Below, one piece after another: positions 60,573 to 64,000 of a DNA stretch of 64,000 bases. Origin of the DNA: Photorhabdus cinerea (GTDB lineage: Bacteria > Pseudomonadota > Gammaproteobacteria > Enterobacterales > Enterobacteriaceae). The notes beneath the pieces are model-generated. The model saw nothing but the letters and a program-made list of their open reading frames with translations. It was not told the origin of the DNA and made no database searches. The position numbers and the translations under genes were made by a program. The stretch's first letter is position 1; the number at the start of each line of letters is the position of its first letter. Location: the NCBI RefSeq assembly GCF_011189575.1, contig NZ_PUJW01000002.1, positions 186,001 through 250,000 of the forward strand, given 5' to 3'.

Positions 60573-61172
60573 ATGGCTAAATTACGACACTGTCAGCTTT
60601 CGCCACAGGCGGAGTTGGTATTACAGCAACACGTAGCACATGAGCAGAATCTATCGGCACTTAGTCAGGAAATGTTGTGGCAGGATGCGGTGTTCTACAC
60701 CATTTTCATGTTGCCTTACACTCAGGCTTTGGAACTGGCACTGACATTTATCTCCTGTGTTTACGAACGGGCTCTGGGGCAGGAACAGCGGTTGCTGTTG
60801 CAACAGGTGCGGCGCTGGCGCGCTAATGGTGGCGACCCGTTGCGTCATGAATTGTTCGAACAGGCGCAGGCTGTTGGGTTTGATAACCCGATTTCGTGTC
60901 TGGTGCTCTCGGTTTTCTGGAGTGAAGGCAGCATGACAACTCCAGATCTGGAAGCCGTTTATCCACAGCCGTGGCAGTCACTTGCGGCACTGGCAGATAC
61001 GCTGTGTCTGATCCTGCACTTTTATGGCGAACAGCCGGAACAGCAAGCGCTGTATGTCGAGCAGTTTTTCCAACTGGCGCACGGGCAATTAAGGCAATTG
61101 CCATCGTCACAGGATCAGGGCCGCAAAAATTATCTGTACCATGAAGCTACAACATTATCAGGAGAAAAATGA
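60573..61172 (+). CDS. Unknown 199-residue protein between vgrG and PAAR genes
   Basis: I cannot name this family with certainty; it may be the DUF6931-type protein often found beside VgrG and PAAR. It is soluble and helical, rich in glutamine and leucine (LSPQAELVLQQHVAHEQ, YTQALELALTFISCVYERA, EQFFQLAHGQLRQL). A tryptophan-rich middle (SVFWSEGSMTTPDLEAVYPQPW) stands out. It shares 4 bp with the PAAR start. An adaptor that loads PAAR or cargo on VgrG is the natural guess from position; no toxin motif is visible. Confidence 0.75.
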   Translation: MAKLRHCQLSPQAELVLQQHVAHEQNLSALSQEMLWQDAVFYTIFMLPYTQALELALTFISCVYERALGQEQRLLLQQVRRWRANGGDPLRHELFEQAQAVGFDNPISCLVLSVFWSEGSMTTPDLEAVYPQPWQSLAALADTLCLILHFYGEQPEQQALYVEQFFQLAHGQLRQLPSSQDQGRKNYLYHEATTLSGEK

Positions 61173-61471
61173 TGCCAATGCCAGCTGCCCGGGTGGGTGA
61201 TATGCATATTTGCCCAATGATGTCTCCTGCTGTGCCACCCATACCGCATGTGGGCGGACCGATTATGCCGCCAGGCGTGCCAATCGTTCTGATTGGTGGT
61301 TTGCCCGCTGCGACGATGGGGTCGTTGTTGGTGTGTGTTGGACCACCGGATACGGTGGTGATGGGAAGTCCAACAGTGTTGATTGGTGGACGGCCAGCGG
61401 CCAGACTTGGCGATTTGTGCGCTCATGGTGGCACGATCACGACAGGCTATCCGTTGGTGATTATTGCCTGA
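61169..61471 (+). CDS. PAAR-domain spike tip
   Basis: 100 residues, all PAAR: repeated PAARVGDMHICP, GGPIMPPG, VLIGGLPAATMGSLLVCVGPPD, and LIGGRPAARLGDLCAHGG. It has the histidine and cysteine positions for the metal at the tip. No N- or C-terminal effector extension. Caps VgrG. Confidence 0.93.
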   Translation: MMPMPAARVGDMHICPMMSPAVPPIPHVGGPIMPPGVPIVLIGGLPAATMGSLLVCVGPPDTVVMGSPTVLIGGRPAARLGDLCAHGGTITTGYPLVIIA

Positions 61472-61484
61472 AAGGGAAGCAAGC

Positions 61485-62570
61485 GTGAATTTAGCACAGA
61501 CAGACATCACTCGTTTTTTACATCCTATCTCTGCTGATGCACCAGCGGGATGTGATATCGAATATGAACCTCTTTTTGAACAGATAAGTGCTGCGCGCGA
61601 AGTTGATGAGGATCTCCCACAGGATGATGCGTGGGGATATGAAACGCGCCAGGCTGACTGGCTTCAGGTTTCAGTGTTGTGCCAGGAAGTACTGGAAAAG
61701 CACAGTAAAGACTTACAGATAGCTTGTTGGTTAACTCAGGCACAGGGGGAGCTGTATGGTTTGGCAGGTATTGGCGGTGGTATCACATTACTTGCCTGTC
61801 TACTGGAAACCTTTTGGCCGGTACTATATCCGCCGCTGGATGATGAAGAGGGAAACAGTGCTGACGCCCGTCTTGGTCGGTTAAGTTGGTTGGATAAACA
61901 ACTGGTAAAACAGTTGGACAACCTGACACTGACTAGTGATGGTAAATTGAGTCTGAGCGTTTGGCAGCGGGTGCAGTATTTCGAACAACGTGTCGCAGCT
62001 AAGAGTGAATTACGCGCTCCCCTGATCAGTGATGGCTATTTCGGTATCGCTGAATGTGATGACAGTATTCGCGCTACGCCGGCTGAACAATTTAACCAGT
62101 TATTGGCACAGGCTGAACAAGTCAACCAAGCGCTGGAAAAACTACACCAAATTATGGCGGGTCTGGTGCCAGATACTGGCAACAGTATGAGTGCCAGCGC
62201 CCAACGATTACAGGAGATGATGGCATTAATCACGCGTTTTTATGAAATTGTTGCGCCGGGAGCCATGCAGCAATCCCGTGGTGAGGAAATGTCATCGGGA
62301 GGAACCGCGTCAAACGGTATTAATACGACGTTGGCAGAAGATCGTTCACACCATGAAACACGCGATGTTGCCATTGGGCAGATGATCAATATCGCCAATT
62401 ATTTTCGTAAGAATGAACCCACCAGCCCGGTGCCGTATTTAATGGAACGGGCAGCGCGCTGGGCAAATATGGGAATGGCCGAATGGCTGGAGGAAATGAT
62501 GGAAGATAATACCTCAGCGTTACAGGAAATTATGCGCGTAATAAAAGGACCAGAGAAAAATAGAGAGTAA
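61485..62570 (+). CDS. tssA: TssA, ImpA-domain assembly protein
   Basis: 361 residues from GTG 61485 with AAGGGA 7 bases upstream; a TTG seven codons earlier overlaps PAAR. ImpA N-terminal domain (ISADAPAGCDIEYEPLFEQI, DLPQDDAWGYETRQADW, DLQIACWLTQA) and a C-terminal region with ANYFRKNEPTSPVPYLMERAARW. Coordinates tail-tube and sheath growth. Confidence 0.92.
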   Translation: MNLAQTDITRFLHPISADAPAGCDIEYEPLFEQISAAREVDEDLPQDDAWGYETRQADWLQVSVLCQEVLEKHSKDLQIACWLTQAQGELYGLAGIGGGITLLACLLETFWPVLYPPLDDEEGNSADARLGRLSWLDKQLVKQLDNLTLTSDGKLSLSVWQRVQYFEQRVAAKSELRAPLISDGYFGIAECDDSIRATPAEQFNQLLAQAEQVNQALEKLHQIMAGLVPDTGNSMSASAQRLQEMMALITRFYEIVAPGAMQQSRGEEMSSGGTASNGINTTLAEDRSHHETRDVAIGQMINIANYFRKNEPTSPVPYLMERAARWANMGMAEWLEEMMEDNTSALQEIMRVIKGPEKNRE

Positions 62571-62571
62571 A

Positions 62572-63234
62572 ATGAAAAATAAGATGAATTTTTATAATGT
62601 TATTAAACGTAGTTTCTCAGTATTACTAATAATTCTGTTAATCAGTGGTTGTAGTGATTCAATTTCTAATAATGAAAAACGATTACAGGCAATCGAACAA
62701 GCCAGACCTGTTTACGCCAATAATGCGATTCGTTTAAAAATGATGGCTGATCCGCAGCTGAATGTTTTTAATAATATGCCAAATAGTTGCACGATATTAA
62801 TTGCTCAGGCGGAGAAACGTGAACAATTGGATAAATTACTGGCTAATCCCACGCTATTACGCAATTTATTTGCTGGTACGGGTGCAACAGAAAATATATT
62901 ACAGCTTGATAATTATGTGATGATGCCGGGGCAATCCGTATCTTTACATATTGATAGAGCGGAACAGGCACGCTACGTCGCGCTGATTGCCGGTTATTAT
63001 CCGGCTCCAGGAAGCACACATGTGCGGGTATTATCGCTACCGTTGCGTCTTGAGCAAAGTGGTTGGTGGAACAAATCTTGGAGTGCTGAGTTTGTTCCTA
63101 TGAATATTGATTTAATGCTGGGGCGCTATGCCATTACCCGGAGTCATGTCTTTGCAGGCAATGCGGGAGATGAAGTGATTTTCCCCGGGCAGGCAGCAGT
63201 ATCTGATAATAATGGGAATCTGTTGAGGAAGTAA
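62572..63234 (+). CDS. tssJ: TssJ, outer-membrane lipoprotein of type VI secretion
   Basis: 220 residues with a lipoprotein signal (FSVLLIILLISGC, lipid cysteine in ISGC). Mature part shows TssJ/SciN traits: beta-rich, DNYVMMPGQSVSLHID, YVALIAGYYPAP. It starts one base after the tssA stop. Anchors the membrane complex to the outer membrane. Confidence 0.88.
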   Translation: MKNKMNFYNVIKRSFSVLLIILLISGCSDSISNNEKRLQAIEQARPVYANNAIRLKMMADPQLNVFNNMPNSCTILIAQAEKREQLDKLLANPTLLRNLFAGTGATENILQLDNYVMMPGQSVSLHIDRAEQARYVALIAGYYPAPGSTHVRVLSLPLRLEQSGWWNKSWSAEFVPMNIDLMLGRYAITRSHVFAGNAGDEVIFPGQAAVSDNNGNLLRK

Positions 63235-63239
63235 ACACC

Positions 63240-64000
63240 ATGTTTGAACATAAACCGATGTATTGGTATTCAGGATTGTATTTACAGCCGCAACATTTTC
63301 AGGCGCATGAATTGCAACATGAATATTGGCAAGGACGTTATCAGCTATTGACTCAACCTTATGCTTTCGGTGTCGTGAGGCTAGTGTTTAATCTGGCCGC
63401 GCTGAGTGATGAAGTACTCAGTGTTCATAAAGCTGCATTCGTTTTTCCGGATGGTTGTTATGTGGATTGTGATGTGAATGGTGTGCTCAGTGCCCGCTCA
63501 CTGCGTGATTGCTGGCCGGAACGTGAAAAACCACAGCGCATTTATATTGGCTTGCGGACGTTTAATCATAACCAGAGTAACGTCACCGGTGTCGCGGATG
63601 CGACTAGTGTAGGCGATATTACTAGCCGTTGGGTGACATGGCCGCAAGAGCAGCGGATGCGGGATGCTTTTGGGGAAGGGCCAGAGGCAGAAGTGCAGCA
63701 ACTCACTTATAACTTACGTTTTTTTCTGCATGATGAGATTGCACAGGCAACGGGCTATACGCTGTTACCTGTGGGCCAACTGCGCTGTACGGGTGATGGT
63801 ATTGAACTGGATAACCGCTACTTGCCGCCATGTTTGACGTTATACGCCGTGCCACAACTGGGACAACGTATTGAGCAACTTTGTCAGGAATTGACAGGAC
63901 GTGTCCATCAATTGGAAGAGCTAAAGCGTCCGCAAACATTGGAAGCGGAAGTTTATACTCAGGAGAAAAGCACATTATTACTGACACTGCGTACTCTGGT
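63240..64000 (+). CDS. tssK: TssK, baseplate-membrane adaptor (partial, runs off the window)
   Basis: ATG 63240 lies 5 bp after tssJ. The first 253 residues are present: YWYSGLYLQPQHFQAHELQ is the conserved TssK opening, with the phage-shoulder-like N-terminal domain following. The 3' end, and presumably tssL, tssM and tssH, lie beyond base 64000. Confidence 0.92.
   Translation, partial: MFEHKPMYWYSGLYLQPQHFQAHELQHEYWQGRYQLLTQPYAFGVVRLVFNLAALSDEVLSVHKAAFVFPDGCYVDCDVNGVLSARSLRDCWPEREKPQRIYIGLRTFNHNQSNVTGVADATSVGDITSRWVTWPQEQRMRDAFGEGPEAEVQQLTYNLRFFLHDEIAQATGYTLLPVGQLRCTGDGIELDNRYLPPCLTLYAVPQLGQRIEQLCQELTGRVHQLEELKRPQTLEAEVYTQEKSTLLLTLRTL

Overview
The window reads as chromosomal DNA of an entomopathogenic enterobacterium, most likely Photorhabdus or a close relative such as Xenorhabdus. 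The grounds are moderate-to-low GC with AT-rich gaps, a yersiniabactin/piscibactin-type siderophore locus of the kind I recall as photoxenobactin (pxb) in these genera, a Serratia-type LipA lipase, phage-tail-fibre genes and a type VI secretion system. The species assignment is inference.

Layout. (1) 1-2981, plus strand: remains of a peptide exporter, consisting of a truncated HlyD-type adaptor joined by deletion to the ATPase end of a C39/CvaB-type ABC transporter, followed by an intact exported two-lobed aspartic protease. (2) 3587-11903, plus strand: a thiamine-antivitamin island. thiO, thiS, thiG and thiF-rhodanese are intact; thiD (upstream) and thiE (between thiG and thiF) survive only as scraps. 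Then come a Nudix hydrolase, a CMP/hydroxymethyl-CMP N-glycosidase-like protein, a thymidylate-synthase-like pyrimidine hydroxymethylase, a methyltransferase, an EamA transporter and an exported thiaminase I. The last set matches the logic of bacimethrin (2-methoxy-HMP) biosynthesis. A 24-bp imperfect direct repeat brackets the island. (3) 12074-13240, minus: Tat-exported oxalate-decarboxylase-type bicupin. (4) 13622-43115, minus: one ~29.5-kb siderophore operon, in transcription order TonB receptor, MFS, two ABC half-exporters, HMWP2-like NRPS, HMWP1-like PKS/NRPS, thiazolinyl reductase, type II thioesterase, and a fused salicyl-AMP ligase/salicylate synthase. Its promoter region holds a strong Fur box and two direct repeats facing a divergent YbtA-like AraC regulator. 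(5) 44486-48501: LipA family I.3 lipase, class A beta-lactamase, and a Phd/PIN toxin-antitoxin pair. (6) 48966-52005: two tail-fibre-like proteins sharing an N-terminal module, with a fibre-assembly chaperone between them. (7) 52667-64000: T6SS operon tssB-tssC-hcp-tssE-tssF-tssG-vgrG-(unknown)-PAAR-tssA-tssJ-tssK, the last gene running off the window.

How they work together. In the antivitamin island only the thiazole branch of a former thiD-O-S-G-E-F operon is preserved, while the pyrimidine kinase and the coupling enzyme are eroded. The neighbouring genes should convert CMP to 5-hydroxymethyl-CMP, release 5-hydroxymethylcytosine and methylate it to bacimethrin. Thiaminase I could destroy thiamine or exchange its pyrimidine, and the Nudix enzyme is a candidate self-protection factor. 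The siderophore assembly line has four Cy-type domains instead of the three of yersiniabactin, has no recognisable first methyltransferase, and ends in a divergent Cy-A-PCP-TE module, so the product should differ from yersiniabactin.

I saw no tRNA, rRNA, CRISPR array, intact IS element or TPP riboswitch.
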